Of a stretch of 64,000 nt of DNA, positions 22,733 to 33,757 are shown piece after piece. The notes beneath the pieces were generated by a model. The model was not told where the DNA came from. It did no database searches and saw only the letters and a program-made list of their open reading frames with translations. Location of the stretch: positions 11,143,878 through 11,207,877 of the forward strand of contig OY755240.1 in assembly GCA_963576725.1 (NCBI GenBank), read 5' to 3'. Numbering within the stretch: the first letter of the stretch is position 1; each line of letters begins with the position of its first letter. The translations under genes were made by a program, and so were the position numbers. The DNA comes from Azorinus chamasolen. Lineage: Eukaryota > Mollusca > Bivalvia > Cardiida > Solecurtidae.

Positions 22733-22846
22733 ACATAGATGACTGCATGAGCGACCCGTGCGAAAATGGTGGAACATGTACTGACAAGGTCAACAGTTTC
22801 TCATGTACATGTAAAGCAGGGTATACTGGATTGCAATGTGAGACAA
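22733..22846 (+). CDS. Gene A exon 5: calcium-binding EGF module 2
   Basis: 114 bp, phase 1-1, after ctgtttacag and before gtaaga. Reads [27 protein letters not shown] and [11 protein letters not shown]. It has the full cbEGF signature: D-I-D-D-C at the start, NGGTC, and C-x-D-x4-F-x-C-x-C. Known role of such modules is Ca2+-stiffened linkage and protein binding outside the cell. Absent from the visible part of gene B. Confidence 0.93.
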
Positions 22847-24414
22847 GTAAGACTCTAGTTACTGGATTCTGTGCAATCTCTATGTTTCTCTGAGATGTAC
22901 GATTCGATAGTTTTGCTTGTTGTCGGTTATAGTGCACCTGTATTAGATATCTTATTTAGACCGGTTCAGACTTTAAAACGTACAGCGTGTTTTGCTGATA
23001 TTAATCCTCTTGTTCATGTATCGTTATTAATTATAGTGTAACCTTAAGTTTTATGTTAGAAATGTTTGGTTTACAGGACAAAATATCGGCGGAAAGGCAT
23101 AGTTTATGTAAGGGTAAACACTTTATCTTATAGACTTCTTTACACCATAGTAAATATTGTTATAATAGCACAGAAAAAGACCCGCTCAAGTGCTGCTAAT
23201 ACCAAGATGTACCGGTATTTGAATTGAAATATACTGTATATAACACAAATATAACATTCAACTCATAAGGGTCTCGGTGGTCTAGTACATGTAGCTGGAG
23301 TCCCTAGATGACAATTACTTTGCTTCTCATGGCACTGGGTTTGATCCATGTCTTAGTCTGATCTGTCAAGTAAGGATGTCTTGCAGCTTGTAAGTAAACT
23401 GAAATAGTACTAACGGCATGTAAAACCAAATAAATGTTTACTACAAAAATATAAAAAGCACTAATTTAAGTGCAATTTAAGCAACGGTTTACTAATTTAT
23501 CTGTTATGATTTTTCTCAAAATACTACTTTGTAAAGAGTAAAAGCTAAATCCGACGTGTTTGGTTTGTGATGAAATAAATGATTGTAATCAATACCTAAA
23601 ATAAAGATTCATTTAAAATCTGGAACAGGTGGGCCTAACGGTAAAGATAGTAATAAAAATGTCCTTACTGCCTTTTGTTAAAGCTGCACAGAGAACGTCG
23701 TCGTTTCAGCTAATTTAGTTCCTTATAAATGTAATTGATATTATGACACTGTGAAAATGAATGAAATTAAAAACAATGCTGTAGGCAAGTGGCAATCCTA
23801 TTTCAACAAAAAAGTTTATAATAAATGCTTCAAATAGCATTCGACAGTCATGCACTTTTAAAGTATATAATATGCAATCACGTCGAGGTCCGTCTAAAGA
23901 GTACAATCCGTCTAAATGAAGCAACGGGCAGTATTGTATGCATGTTCAAAAATCGAACTGTGCCAGTCTCAGTCTCACTGTCTATGAAAACAGACAACAG
24001 TTAGGTGCTGGGGGTGATTTGGCCGAGGGGCGTTTCAGCAAAGTCTGCTCTCCGTTTGTCATTCTCGTTAGTACACTTTTGTTAGGAAAACAATATAATC
24101 GATTGCATTAAAACAAATAGTTAAAACAATTACGGTAAACTCTGTATATGGGGTATGCAAACAAATGGTACAGTGCCAGTCTGGGAGAACTGCACACTAT
24201 AACGTTGATAGCTGTTGAAAAGGCAACATTTTTTTGCATTGTGTATATTACCTACGTTATTGGTTATTAGTATTTCTGCGCAAGCAGCCTGTTTCTATAT
24301 ATGCGTTCCTAATCCTCTTTTTACTTTTTATTCTTTTTCAATTATATGTTAATATTTTTTTATTTATTATTACATGTTATTAATATTTATTGTTGTCTTG
24401 TACGGACAGTATTT

Positions 24415-24640
24415 TTATAAAAGATATTGGTCACTGGTTAGAATCGAACTCAAGACCCCGCACATGCAAACCCAGATACATATCCACTGCACAAAGACAG
24501 CTATGTTGAAAACATTGCAGCTTGCTATGGCTTTTAAAAATAAAGAATCGCTGTAGTCGCTTAGTTTTGTTTACATTAGAGTCGGTCATGTTTTGTTCCA
24601 AAATGAGTTGGTCTATCCGTATAAACAGTCACAAACCGTC
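24415..24640 (-). repeat. Dispersed repeat with tRNA-like segment, copy 1
   Basis: Read on the - strand it matches 49825-50045 read on +: ttttggaacaaaacatgac, aatgtaaacaaaac, ttctttattt, then gtgcagtggatatgtatctg. The minus-strand segment ends in a B-box-like gagttcgattc, giving a tRNA-like A/B box pair. It could be a decayed SINE or a foldback element with a tRNA-like insert. Confidence 0.55.
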
Positions 24641-25564
24641 TAGTATTTATCAAAAAAATAAATAAATAAAGGAGAAACAAAACCAACAAACAAATAAATA
24701 ATACGTTTGTGTCCGTATCTGAATATTCTCCAATCGTCACTCACGTTGGAAGGTCTTTTCCCGTCTATTTTTAGATGAACTATTTCTGTAGGTGGGGGAA
24801 TTTCTCATTCTGTATCCAAACTGCTGATATTAGTGGTTTTTCGATGTTAAATAACACAACTTCAATGTGTAAGTCACCCGCACATAATATTACCCAATAT
24901 GAACGTTATGCCCTATTTACGGCAAATCCGAAAGAAAATCGAGCTCGTTATTTTAGTAGTATAGATGGCGACATGGGAGTTACGTTAATTCAGAAGGTAA
25001 TGTAGCTTTATAATATCTGTACATTATATCTTGGACGGAGTCATCTTGAAATATAATGCCCAAATAAAATGAAGTCATTGATAACGTCATCACGTCAACT
25101 AAGTCCTGTACTCTCCCCTATACATCTACATTTTAAATGCCGTACAGGGAGCGGTCCATTTAACGAACTTTAAATGGACTGTTCACTATATGGCAACTGA
25201 TACACGCTAGATGCTGCAACGATTAAAATAACCCTTTCACACGGATTCAAATACTAAACTCGTCGTTTCTCCACCAATCCCTATGTTGTTACTACTATTT
25301 AGAATCGTCAGGAAGATTTCACAACATATGGTTGGCAGAGTCGATAGACAGAACTAAATCAATGTCCAATGACACGTAACATTATTTAGACATCAGACAG
25401 TGTATCAATAACAATATTTTAGTGCATCCTTTGAACCACACGTTTTGTAGAACGAAACATTTGCTTTCCATTCTAACTATATGTTTATCATTGGTTCTTC
25501 ATGGCTGCGATTCACAGAGCGACAGCGCCCAGCACAAAAACAAGCACGAACACGCTCGCATGCG

Positions 25565-25680
25565 CGAGCACACACACATACACACACATGTATATGTACA
25601 CACATATATGTACACACACATGTACACACACATACACACACATACACTCACACACATACAAAACACGCACACTCACAGAC
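25565..25680. repeat. (CA)n / (ACAT)n microsatellite
   Basis: Interrupted cacacatacaca repeats. The homologous position in gene B (50985-51090) also holds an expanded (CA)n-(CGCA)n tract. Confidence 0.9.
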
Positions 25681-25894
25681 TGATCAATCAACTAGCCCAT
25701 TACCTCACATTCATACAATATAACAAACAAGCACCTAACAAAACACGCACACTCGCAGACTGACCAATACACTAGCCCATTACCTCATACAATATAACAA
25801 ACAAGCACCTAACAAAACACACACACTCACAGAGTGAACAATCAACTAGCCCATTACCTCACATTCATACAATATAACAAACAAGCACCTAACA
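25678..25894. repeat. Three tandem ~72-bp units
   Basis: Each unit contains actagcccattacctca, tacaatataacaaacaagc and acctaacaaa. Gene B has the unit once (51110-51165), so the array grew in this copy. Confidence 0.85.
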
Positions 25895-26367
25895 AATTAC
25901 TATAGTGCTGTATACACTAAATTACAACAAATTGTAAACATTAGATAAAACATTCCCTGTAAACTAGTTTAATGTAACGTGTTTGGAATTGATCATAGGA
26001 AACGGTTGAAATAGTTTGACAAACATATCACGAGGCAAATGGAAACATCTATAAAGGCATAATGCGTAAGACTTAAAACAGCCTGAAGTGAGGTTAGGTT
26101 ATAGTATTTCCATTCATATCTGTTATATTAGACCACATTCATATAGCGCTCTGTTCACACAGGACATGTGCGTTCCAAAATATGTTCGTGTTTTGCTTTT
26201 AAGAGTGTCACACGGCGAATAACTGTTCCTAATTCCAATGGTAGGGATTTCATTTGATCACAAACATACTGTGTTAGACCAATTATTTTTACATGAACAC
26301 CTAATGTCCCAGTACTCTCTTAAATACATTGCAAATCATAGAATATGTACGTTTTGTATTATTTTAG

Positions 26368-26481
26368 ACATCAACGAGTGTGATAGTTCGCCTTGCCAGA
26401 ACGGAGCCATATGTCATGACGGTGTTAATATGTTCAAATGTGAGTGTGTGGGTAGATTCTACGGTGTTCTCTGTGACACAA
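26368..26481 (+). CDS. Gene A exon 6: calcium-binding EGF module 3
   Basis: 114 bp, phase 1-1, between ttgtattattttag and a perfect gtaagt donor. Reads NINEC (first residue from the split codon), [32 protein letters not shown]. The cbEGF and hydroxylation consensus are complete (C-H-D-G-V-N-M-F-K-C-E-C). The gene B equivalent at 51663-51776 differs at only a few residues. Confidence 0.93.
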
Positions 26482-26913
26482 GTAAGTATGATCTTAAATT
26501 TATAACAAGCTAACCGTGCATGTAAACACATATATGAATAGGTAGCCCATGGAATATCACACAGACAAAAGCGCATTGCGCGTTTATGCTTATTATTCCC
26601 GATACAGTGCTCCCTCTCTACAACGACACTCTTTGGGATACGAATAGTGTATGTGTTGTTCAGAGGGAGTTGTTATAGGGAGAGAAATCAAACATAATTA
26701 ACTTGTTTGCAGATCCCCAGATAAGGTGTATTTCGAGAACTAAAACCGTTATGCCTCCATCAAACCCTATGTTGTGACCACTCTTTAGAATCGTCACAAA
26801 CTGACGATTCTAAAGAGTGGTCACAACATAGGGTTTGATGGAGGCATTAAGAAAATACGATGGAAGAAGGTTGTTTCTGGAGCCTTGTTGTTTCGGAAAC
26901 AGTGACATTATTA

Positions 26914-27050
26914 GTTATACAGTTCTTTCCCAGGGTACATGACGATTTATTCCCGGCTGTGGAAAATCATGTTGCCCGAGCCGTTAGGCGAGGGTTACAT
27001 GATTTTACCAGCCGGGAATCGTCATGTACCCTGGGAAAGAACTGTATAAC
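26914..27050. repeat. Nested long foldback, ~55-bp arms
   Basis: ttatacagttctttcccagg pairs with cctgggaaagaactgtataa. The arms continue through cgat-ttattcccggctg to an inner cccgagccgttaggcgaggg hairpin. Confidence 0.9.
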
Positions 27051-27054
27051 GAAT

Positions 27055-27509
27055 TTATTATACTGCAAAGTTTTACGGTTCGGATAATTTAAATAAATCC
27101 ATTTTGGCATGTTGAATCACTAAACACGCTAATTCCCATAAAAGCGCCCCAATACATTTATTTCTACCCGAAGGTATCCGAAGTGGTGTGTATTGTATTT
27201 CATCGGCGTTGGTGTTATTATAGATGGCTGGACGATATAATAACTCCTCTAAAAGCTGTTTTATTGGTCATTTCAAACAAAGGTGTTTTTTAATTCATTC
27301 CTGCATTGTTTTCTTTACGTATCAATAGTTGTCTATTATGAATTTTGCTATTGTTTAACCGAGTCGGGAAGCCGGTCTTTTGGTTTCATAATATGTGGGG
27401 CCTGCCATGGGGAATTTATATGTACCCTGTCAGCTCACAGGGTACATGGACTCATGTACACGGCTAGTTAACAAATCAGAAGTGGGGATTTTACTTTGCA
27501 GTATAATAA
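27055..27509. repeat. Nested ~455-bp element with 17-bp inverted ends
   Basis: ttattatactgcaaagt at 27055 and actttgcagtataataa at 27493-27509 are inverse. The interior has a small gtaccctgtcagctcacag foldback but no coding frame. It adjoins the foldback at 26914-27050, and together they fill the F5 gap. Confidence 0.6.
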
Positions 27510-27565
27510 GCGTTGTTGTAAGGAGGGAATCGTTATTGAGAGGGTCGCTGTAGGGAGGGAGCACT

Positions 27566-28317
27566 GTAATCATTTTTTTTTAAATCCCAACCTTCAATCT
27601 GCAACCTGAATCGCATTTGAAACAGATTGGATCCAGATGAGATGCTGCGTAAGTTGGCGGCTCATTAGGATCGTATTTGTTTGACATTGAAAAGTATCTC
27701 AATAGCTTGTAGCAAAATTGCACGATATCTAATGTTGGGCAGACGAGATAAGTGTTAGGTGAAACATATGATAAGTGTTAGGTTAAACATATAATAAGTG
27801 ATAGATAAAACATATTTTATTCCTCTTGTTTACAGAAATAGTGGTCGGACTACTTCTACCAACTTAGTTACACCGCCCATCTCCATAAAAACTAACATAC
27901 ACTGTGATATTATCCTCCCAATTTGATCTGAGACTCGATTAAGTTTCGGCGTGTTTATCTGGATTGTTCGTAATACTCTGTGACAAAAATAACAAACCAA
28001 AAGCCGGTAATAATCATGTTCCACGAGGATTGTATTCTTACAGCGCATTCTAATACCTTCGGAAATTTATCCGACGATTATCGACGATAGTACATGGAAT
28101 ATGCATAAGTCTCGGGTCAAATTGGGAGGGTAATAACGATTATATTACACAGAATAAAAATTAAAACAATAACATTTGAACAGGTAAAGGAAACCGAAAG
28201 TGTTAAGTATATGTAAACAGAAAGTCAAATGTATAATTCAATACAGGTCTGTTAATAGCTATGATATACTAGATATACAGTTATAAACAGTATTACCTGC
28301 CTTTATCAACCATATCA
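27566..28317 (+). other. Intron 6 of gene A, middle part
   Basis: An F3-type foldback remnant is at 27605-27690. The rest partly aligns with 51880-52200 in gene B (ccaaccttcaatctgcaacc, aacttagttacac). No exon is visible. Confidence 0.6.
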
Positions 28318-28495
28318 ATGAATAACCCCGGTGGTATATAAAAACAGGCCTTTTGCTTCATACAGGATAAAAGTAATGCACAAATATCCTAGAGGAGCTT
28401 TTCGCATTACTTTTATTCTGCATTAAGCTACCACTTGTATACATCACCAGAATTAGACCTGTTTGGTGTAGACAGGTTTTGCTATACTAGCAAGC
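28318..28495. repeat. F4-like MITE with taggagctt tip
   Basis: Runs from gaataaccccggtggtata to agacaggttttgctatac. The foldback is made of gcttcatacaggataaaag and the returning cttttattctgcattaagc. The same insertion is present in gene B at 52481-53270, there interrupted by another element. Confidence 0.7.
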
Positions 28496-28685
28496 TAGTT
28501 CCTGACTTTTAATCAAAAGTGCGAACCAAAATACTAAATTCTATTGTCATTTCTCCACTAAACCCTATAATGTGACAACTCTTTAGAACCATCTCTGTAC
28601 ATAGAATATGATTATGGTAAAGAGTTACACGTCTGAAAACTTGCTGTAAAAGCAGATACAAGGTTATGCAGATCAACAGCACTAT

Positions 28686-28722
28686 GCAGTAAAACCTCTC
28701 TATAGCGACCACTAAATTGTGT
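28686..28722. repeat. Solo F4 end
   Basis: gcagtaaaacctctctatag with no matching right end nearby. Confidence 0.5.
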
Positions 28723-28775
28723 TCCTACATATACATTGTTCTACTTCGTTTAACTATACACAGTCACATATGTTT

Positions 28776-28907
28776 TGAAATGCGGATACTGTTTTCTTTA
28801 AATGCGGGTACTATTTTCTATAAATGCTGTACCATTTTCGTTTAATGCAGGTACCATTTTCTTTTAATACTGTTACCATTTTCTGTAAATGCAGGTACTC
28901 ATTTCAG
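28776..28907 (+). repeat. ~22-bp tandem repeat forming the exon 7 acceptor
   Basis: Six imperfect units of aaatgcgggtaccattttct run directly into exon 7. The last unit ends actcatttcag and supplies the polypyrimidine tract and AG. Gene B has the same arrangement at 54211-54341. Confidence 0.85.
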
Positions 28908-29188
28908 ACATTTGCCATCCTACTCCTTCCGACGTCGTCTTTCTTCTGGACTCGTCCATCAGCATGACTGAATCACAGTTTAAGAAACAACTGGACTTCA
29001 TTGCCAACTTTAGTGATCACGTAGTCTTAGGACCAAGGGATTTCCAGCTAAGCGTGGTTACATTTTCATTCAAGGCGCAGATTGAATTCTATTTGAATAA
29101 TCACACGGACAACAGTACATTAAAGGAAGCAGTGTCGAATATAAAATATAGACCCGGGGGAACGTATACCGATAAAGCACTCGAAAAG
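28908..29188 (+). CDS. Gene A exon 7: VWA domain 1, N-terminal half
   Basis: 281 bp, phase 1 in, phase 0 out, donor gtatct. Begins ICHPTPSDVVFLLDSSISM; DSSIS is the D-x-S-x-S of the metal-ion-dependent adhesion site (MIDAS). The exon continues to RPGGTYTDKALEK, where the MIDAS threonine sits in GGTYT. Two N-glycosylation sequons lie close together (NHT, NST). VWA domains bind collagen and other matrix ligands via a divalent cation. The gene B exon at 54342-54622 is the same length and differs at about seven residues. Confidence 0.95.
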
Positions 29189-29888
29189 GTATCTTGGCAT
29201 GGTTTATCTACCATTCAGTGATTACTTTTCTTCTTTGTTCTATGCTCTAATCCATTTTTCTCCTGGCCTTTGCTTTACATTCAAATGTAAGTTAAAATGA
29301 CTGTCTTGAATATGTGACTAAATATGTCATAGACGTTGTGTTTCCAGACACTCTGAGAATAAGTAGACTATGACTGTGCTTTTACCCTATGTTCATAATA
29401 TTTTGTGGTTGTTTTAGCGAGACCATACCAGTATTCACACATTTATCTTTCTAAAATATACAAAATGCAATAATGTGAGTGAAACATTTCCCTTACATAT
29501 ACGCCTTTGACGTTTTTACAAACAGAGCAGACCCAGATCAGTGGGCTCCTGCTAATAACTTGACATAGATCTTATTCTATACGTTTTATCAAAGCAAAAA
29601 CGCCACTGCAGGTTTTGAATTTTAAAGACTCACCTAATAAATATTCATGATGTCATTGTTTTCTTTCATGAATAGTCAACAGGTTTAAGATTAACCATCA
29701 TACGAATTCAAACTACTAAAATTGTCTGTTGCAATTTTACTCCTATTCGTTCAAATATGCTACGTACTGTCACCTGCTATCATATTCATCCATGTGTGTT
29801 TATTCATTCATTGGTCTCGTCTGTAGTGTTCTACTGTATCTTATTATTTTGTTCTTACCTTTTGCTGTGTTGTATATTTCCTATACAG
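29189..29888 (+). other. Intron 7 of gene A
   Basis: Contains an F1-type half-foldback near 29515-29560 (aaacagagcagacccagatc) and otherwise AT-rich sequence. Confidence 0.6.
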
Positions 29889-30063
29889 CTTCCAGACATA
29901 TTTAAGAAGGAGAACGGTGGTGAGAGGCATATAAACAACACACTGCCTGACAGGTTCGTGTTCGTAATGACTGACGGTTTGTCCAAAAACAGGATAAACA
30001 CTAAAAAGGTCGCCAAAGAAATGAAAAATAGATATGGATATGGGTTCCAGATTGTCGCAATAG
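29889..30063 (+). CDS. Gene A exon 8: VWA domain 1, middle
   Basis: 175 bp, phase 0 in, phase 1 out, after tttcctatacag. Reads LPDIFKKENG, then RFVFVMTDGLS, containing the third MIDAS aspartate (MTDG), and YGFQIVAIG. Phase and sequence fit exactly between exons 7 and 9. The donor is gtaatg, and a dispersed repeat begins at intron base +3, so part of the 5' splice site is repeat-derived. The gene B equivalent is not in the window. Confidence 0.92.
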
Positions 30064-30065
30064 GT

Positions 30066-30452
30066 AATGAAAAAGTAGTAAAGTCAAGCGGGCAAAGCCA
30101 CATACAAGACGCAACCATGACCAACACATCGATAGATGGCATAACGCACACACACACACACACACACACACACCTACACACCCAAACACACGCACACACA
30201 CGAGATGAACACAGAAAACACCAACAAACACACAATGGCCAGAGATAAACATTCCACACATGAATAGAAGCACAAGTACAAAGACAAGACAAACAAAAGC
30301 AAGGGTGACAAAGATAGTATCACCTTGGCACGGTCAGTAGCAAGTCACCACTAGGGATTTAAACCGGTTTACGGACGTTCTAACCTCACATTTCTCTCAA
30401 AGACACCCTAGCTTTACAAATAGTGTTAATAAAGGTATCTCCCAGACGTATT
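30066..30452 (+). repeat. Dispersed ~390-bp repeat R9, copy in intron 8
   Basis: Starts aatgaaaaagtagtaaagtc and contains aagccacatacaagacgcaa, a (CA)n tract, gaaatgaacacagaaaacac-like sequence, gatttaaaccggtttacgga and caccctagctttacaaata. Other copies: 32977-33212 (truncated), 41223-41605, 58076-58160 (rearranged) and, reversed, 56885-57130. No coding capacity or terminal repeats seen. Confidence 0.75.
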
Positions 30453-30526
30453 AACACACAGTGTACCTAAAATAAGAAATATCAAATGGTATCCGCATAT
30501 TCATAGACATATAAACACATGGAATA

Positions 30527-30729
30527 TACAGAAACAACTCTCGAAACCGGAATTCTATTAGATAATAATTAGATACCTTTAGGCAGGTAGCTGCTTAATT
30601 CAGGGTGAGTCATACAGAAAGCCACCAAAGGAGTTTCCTGTGCGTTCCTCATCCTGCAGTATGCTGCCAAGTCTCCAAGGCCGATATTTATACCAAATTT
30701 AATGTCCGGTTTAGAGAAGTTTCACTGTA
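30527..30729. repeat. Pogo/Tigger-like MITE F4
   Basis: Left end tacagaaacaactctcgaa and right end tttagagaagtttcactgta; internal foldback around gaaagccaccaaaggagtttc. Slightly decayed. Confidence 0.7.
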
Positions 30730-31330
30730 TACATTGTACTTGGGAGAAGAGATTTGATTCACCCTTATCCAACTATCGATGACCTTAAATAGAAAATATA
30801 TCAGGCAGATGTTACTTGACAGTCCACGAAATTGGCAAACAACAGACATTATCAGTATTTTTGAAAATGGTTAATAAAATTTCAACCAGTTCCAGATATT
30901 AGCAGATATTTTTGTTTTCACGACAGTGGTGCTGTTCGGGTGGCTGTTTGTTTTGTATGTGGCGTTTCCTGCATGACTCATATGTGTACTTTAAATAAGG
31001 GTACTTTGTGCACTTTTAGAAGGAAAGAAACAACAACAACATAAATATTTTAAGTGTTTGCTTTTATTCTTCATAGCATTTATATTGCAAATAAAACCAG
31101 ACGGTTTTATATGAATGAATAACATACCAGATCGTGCTATCAGTAACCCGATGTTTTACCTATAAGACAATAATACAGTTTTTCAATTAGATTCATAATC
31201 CTAACTATAATGGCTTGGTTGCTAAATAACTGAAGAAAATTTGACTGGCACAAGCAACGTTAATTTATTTCTAAATGTCATACTGTGTAGGTTTATCATC
31301 ACTTGTACGGCCTTGCTGTACAAGCGTGCT
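30730..31330 (+). other. Intron 8 sequence
   Basis: The segment 30920-31010 (gctgttcgggtggctgtttg, gtggcgtttcctgcatgactc) is repeated at 57055-57110 in gene B. Nothing else recognised. Confidence 0.5.
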
Positions 31331-31334
31331 TTTA

Positions 31335-31404
31335 TGGCGACGTGGTAGAGTGTATGACTGCGAACCTTGTGACCCGGGTTCGATCCCGAGTCTGAACGGG
31401 TATA
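31335..31404 (+). other. tRNA-like sequence
   Basis: A good B-box arm (cgggttcgatcccg) with an A-box-like gacgtggtagagtg about 35 bp upstream. Acceptor-stem pairing is poor, so this is more likely a SINE head or tRNA pseudogene than a functional tRNA. Confidence 0.4.
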
Positions 31405-31434
31405 TTTCGTTATAAGAACACCCTGTTACATAAA

Positions 31435-31925
31435 TGATAAAACGAGCAAAACTAATTGATTTCTAAATTACACAAGGAACAAAACCATTTTATTTCTAAA
31501 TGACACACAGTCACTTGATGTTTAACAACACAGCAAACTACTTGGTTTCTAAATGATACATGCATCGCTACTTGAACTTAAATAATAACAAAAAAATCTT
31601 AATTTCTAAATGACAATAACAAACTACATGATTTCTTAATAACAAAAGCAAACCAACTTCAATTCTAAATACCCAAAACAAGAAAAACTACTTGATTTCT
31701 AGATAACGCAAGAAAACCAACTTCATTTCTAAAAACCCAAGATAAGAAAAACTACTTGATTTCTAAATAACGCAAGAAAAATGTCGCGATATCTAAAAGT
31801 TACGTGTTTTCTAAATAACAGGTAAGTCGGCTTTATTTCTGAATAACACATGCAAACTACTTGATTACTACATGCCATACCTAAAAATAATTGGTTTATA
31901 ATTACCCCAAGCAAAACTACTTTTC
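31435..31925. repeat. Minisatellite, ~31-bp unit (cttgatttctaaataac)
   Basis: About 15 imperfect units of actacttgatttctaaataa followed by cacaagcaaa. No coding content. Confidence 0.85.
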
Positions 31926-32976
31926 ACCGGCCTAATCAGCTTAGTAAAGAGTGTCAGATTCCGTAACATCGACATGTAACACTTGTTCAGCATGGACATA
32001 GCACATTCGGCATTATAAATGGAGTTCGTACGAAGTATAACGGTCTGACACCTGTTTATAATGCGTGTAGTTATGGTTAATGCCCTGACAATAATCATTG
32101 AGACATACGCAAGGTGCATCCGTGTGTAATGTGACTGGGCATAGTGTTATGTCAAGTGTCTATTGTATGGTAATCACATTGTGACAGTACTATGTGTATG
32201 TCTCCAAAACTGTTTTTCCTTCTTGGGTTTTACGTCGTTTTAAAGCATTTCAGACACATCGAGACGTCCAGATAATCAAAGATGTAAGCATACCCCAGAG
32301 GGGTTTCCATGCACGATACAAATTGGATTGTTTCGTTAAAACCAGGGCAGATCTATCGTCCTACCGAAACCCTGGCTTCCTTACATGAAAGCCCCGAATG
32401 GCCAAGCCAGGATTCGAACTACACCAATGAATGGCAAAGTGATTGTCTTCTCAAATAGCCACACTGTCTCCATATAGCTGAGATACTGTAAGCAGAATGA
32501 ACAGCCTCAATCAACACACACGCCCGTACATCCACTATTCGAACACATTACAAAACAGATTACTTAAAGTTGTATACCGTGCAAATTTCCCCAAATTTTA
32601 TGTTTCCAACTGACTTCACAATCGGAATCTATGTACCTGAACACTTATTTAACAATAAACAGCACGGTTAGTAAATGGTTGTTTGTGTCGAAAAAAATGA
32701 AAAAATGGATTGCTACGTAAACAAACGGAACATCGTTGAACTTCGCTATTTGCCGGAATCTGTCGTAAGCCAACAACTAGTGTCAGCCGTTGTACGTGTG
32801 ATAAACCTAATTAATATTAAAAGCGTTGTTCCGAAATAGAATAGGAGTCATTCAGAACTTGGCCGAAGATGTCCGCTGATGTCCGTACAAAATTTCCGTT
32901 TTAAAAAGGAGGCTCCTTTTTAAGAATTTAGCAGTATTTAGCTGATTAAATATATCCTGTCGAAAAATGGGCTGTA
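31926..32976 (+). other. Intron 8 sequence
   Basis: An inverted pair ccagaggggtttcc/gaaaccctggct occurs around 32292-32372, followed by a reverse tRNA-like fragment (ggattcgaactacacc near 32410). No exon seen. Confidence 0.5.
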
Positions 32977-33212
32977 AATGGAAAAGTAGTAAAGTCAAGC
33001 AGGCAAAGCCACATACAAGACGCAACCACCACCAAAACACCGATAGACAGCATGACACACACACACACAACCACACACCCAAACGCACACGCACACACGA
33101 AATGAACACAGAAAACACCAAAAGACACACAAGAAACAGGGACAAACGTTCCACAACATGAACAAACCACAAGCACAAAGCAAACAAAAGGAAGGGTGAC
33201 AAAGAGAGTACT
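32977..33212 (+). repeat. Dispersed repeat R9, truncated copy
   Basis: aatggaaaagtagtaaagtc to caaagagagtac, lacking the aaaccggtttacgga part. Close to the copy at 41223-41605. Confidence 0.8.
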
Positions 33213-33308
33213 TATTTCCATGGTATGTATACGTGTACACCTTCGAGTGTTGATTGATTAATATGACAAATGCGCATAATACATTTTTAACAAGTTATCT
33301 TATTTCAG

Positions 33309-33437
33309 GTATTGGAAACGAGGTTTCCCACCAGGAGTTGCTGGATATCGCCTCCAAACCCACCCTTGTATACTCTGTGCAGGATTTCGACTCCCTGTAT
33401 ACCGTACTGAAACATCTCGTGCACTACACGTGTGATG
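33309..33437 (+). CDS. Gene A exon 9: VWA domain 1, C-terminal end
   Basis: 129 bp, phase 1-1, after cttatttcag and before gtaggt. Continues the exon 8 strand as IGNEVSHQELLDIASKPT, then FDSLYTVLKHLVHYTCD. The IGIGN...ELLDIAS pattern is usual for the last strand and helix of VWA domains, and TCD supplies the closing cysteine. Confidence 0.92.
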
Positions 33438-33757
33438 GTAGGTTTAAATAATCCTATTTATTCTCTATCGGATTTGTAGCTACACCCATAGGCAGCAGAA
33501 ATTACCATTTTACCACTCAAAACGAAGCAGAAGTACATAACGTGCGATTCCTTTCGGTTGAAACAAAATGTATCACTGTTTCTTTAAACGAAATACAGAT
33601 TGTCTAATTTAACGATTTACTGAGATATAACTCTTTACAAAACACAATCCGCACAACTTTAGGTATATATAAGGGACTTTTAAAGTACAAAATGATAAAG
33701 TACCGTTATTAACGTTGTTTAAACACCCAATATGCCCTGCGGAACCATATATTGACG
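33438..33757 (+). other. Intron 9, first part
   Basis: Nothing recognised. Confidence 0.5.

Larger units (their letters stand above)
22847..26367 (+). other. Intron 5 of gene A
   Basis: 3.5 kb. From 22847 to 24400 nothing is recognised. A tRNA-like-bearing repeat is at 24415-24640, a decayed F7 near 25266-25330, (CA)n at 25565-25680 and a three-unit tandem at 25678-25894. From 25420 on it aligns with 50870-51660 in gene B, so this part of the intron was in the duplicated block. Confidence 0.7.
26605..27565. repeat. MITE F5, copy 2, split by nested insertions
   Basis: Left end cagtgctccctctctac at 26605 and right end gagggagcactg at 27565, both TA-flanked. F5 sequence stops near 26907 and resumes at 27509 (gcgttgttgtaaggaggg), compared with the uninterrupted copy at 7996-8259. 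It includes the F7 foldback (26755-26847). Confidence 0.8.

Noticed and set aside
23265..23370. tRNA-like gtctcggtggtctag and gggtttgatcc pair
   Set aside because: The boxes are separated too far and no arms pair convincingly.
24775..25005. 76-codon frame between an acceptor-like tatttttag and a donor-like gtaatg
   Set aside because: Entering in phase 1, as intron 5 requires, gives an early stop; no domain is recognised and gene B has no counterpart.
31335..31404. Functional tRNA genes here and at 10290 and 38905
   Set aside because: B-boxes are good, but acceptor stems or anticodon arms do not pair properly, so they are listed only as tRNA-like.
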